This document shows positions 63,570 to 64,000 of a DNA stretch of 64,000 bases, piece by piece. The DNA comes from JAWKWH01 sp040830725 (GTDB taxonomy: Bacteria > Pseudomonadota > Alphaproteobacteria > Rhizobiales > Rhizobiaceae). A model generated the notes under the pieces. The model was not told the origin of the DNA. It made no database searches and saw nothing but the letters and a program-made list of their open reading frames with translations. Location: positions 1 through 64,000 of the forward strand of contig JBFOMG010000039.1 of NCBI GenBank assembly GCA_040830725.1, given 5' to 3'. A program made the translations under genes and the position numbers. Within the stretch, counting starts at the first letter, position 1, and every line of letters begins with the position of its first letter.

Positions 63570-63962
63570 TTACTTCAGCACATCTCCGTCGAACCCCAAC
63601 GGCAACAAGGCGCCAAGTGTGGTCGTCTCGACGACACCGTTATTATCGCACAAATGCAACGGCGTGTCCGGCCCGGCGAACTCTGCCAGCCGCTGGCGGC
63701 ATCCACCACATGGTGTCACCCTGGGCATCTTTTCGGCGATTACCAGAATTTCAGACACATCACCGCCACCATCCATGATCAGGTGGGACAGTGCTGTCGT
63801 TTCTGCACACCAGCCCTCGGGATAGGAGGCGTTCTCGATATTGCAGCCTGAAAAGATACGGCCGTCACCGGTCCGCAAAGCTGCGCCAACCGGAAATGCC
63901 GAGTAAGGCGAATAGGACTTGGCCATCGCCGCTTTTGCAGCGTCAAACAGATCGCGAGACAA
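63570..63962 (-). CDS. cdd: Cytidine deaminase
   Basis: A 130-residue homotetramer-type enzyme turning cytidine and deoxycytidine into uridines. Zinc motif GWCAETTAL (Cys and catalytic Glu) and PRVTPCGGCRQRL are present; SGCNIENASYPE matches the family. The start is TTG at 63962, with AAGGA some 14 bases upstream, directly after another gene's stop; ATG at residue 13 would be too short. Confidence 0.93.
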   Translation of the reverse strand: MSRDLFDAAKAAMAKSYSPYSAFPVGAALRTGDGRIFSGCNIENASYPEGWCAETTALSHLIMDGGGDVSEILVIAEKMPRVTPCGGCRQRLAEFAGPDTPLHLCDNNGVVETTTLGALLPLGFDGDVLK

Positions 63963-63965
63963 GAC

Positions 63966-64000
63966 TTACCGTTCCTTGACGTAAGGCACACCGCCGGCTT
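63966..64000 (-). CDS. C-terminal end of a gene running off the window
   Basis: On the minus strand the window's last 35 bases read as ...AGGVPYVKER and a TAA stop at 63966-63968, three bases before the cdd start. The spacing indicates a gene in the same operon, plausibly another nucleoside enzyme or transporter. Ten residues are too few to name it. Confidence 0.55.
   Translation of the reverse strand, partial: AGGVPYVKER

Overview
The window looks like chromosomal DNA of a Hyphomicrobiales (Rhizobiales) alphaproteobacterium, possibly a marine or Phyllobacteriaceae/Hoeflea-like lineage. The inference rests on gene neighbourhoods I associate with that order: zwf-pgl-edd, an ScfR/RamB-type regulator divergent from isocitrate lyase, a Tim44-like/mltA/Smr/XRE block, and ubiE-ubiB. 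No rRNA or tRNA gene was recognised.

Region 1 (1-11.7 kb) is accessory and mosaic. It holds two Tad-pilus-like membrane proteins and an intact IS1182-family insertion sequence. Next comes a radical SAM/SPASM gene followed directly by a gene for an 11-cysteine peptide, the best candidate for an undescribed peptide-modification system. A possibly structured RNA, a CadC-like regulator with TPRs and a solitary LptF-like permease follow. A 148-bp dispersed repeat occurs three times here at full length; the IS1182 element sits exactly in the GGCT hairpin loop of one copy and has duplicated those four bases.

Region 2 (11.7-23.8 kb) is a surface-polysaccharide locus: an O-antigen ligase/polymerase-like protein, two GT4 glycosyltransferases, a Wzy-like polymerase, a sulfotransferase, two SAM methyltransferases, a Wzx-like flippase and an initiating sugar transferase. 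Together they suggest a sulfated, perhaps methylated, exported polysaccharide.

Region 3 (23.8-33.7 kb) begins with the Entner-Doudoroff operon zwf-pgl-edd. Then come a 307-bp inverted compound repeat, an aldehyde dehydrogenase/SDR/SLC13-type permease operon of unknown substrate, and a KAS III-like condensing enzyme.

Region 4 (33.7-44.8 kb) carries a leftward operon (small membrane protein, ScfR-type regulator, SET-domain protein, reductive-dehalogenase-like Fe-S protein) divergent from aceA, with five TTTACA repeats between them. It also holds a degenerate receiver protein, a DUF937 protein, gshA, rsmE, small proteins and a metallophosphatase.

Region 5 (44.8-64 kb) is housekeeping and catabolic: lldD with glcDEF for 2-hydroxyacid oxidation, the Tim44-like/mltA/Smr/XRE operon, fxsA, ubiE-ubiB, add, upp, an aspartic protease, and a nucleoside salvage operon cdd-deoC-ALDH16-deoA. 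In the latter, Cdd deaminates cytidines, DeoA releases the base (uracil can go to Upp), DeoC splits deoxyribose 5-phosphate, and the two-domain ALDH16-type enzyme may oxidise the aldehyde produced.

All calls were made by reading; no database search was run. Start codons were chosen from Shine-Dalgarno-like sequence, overlap with the upstream gene and family length, and several are alternatives to the longest frame.
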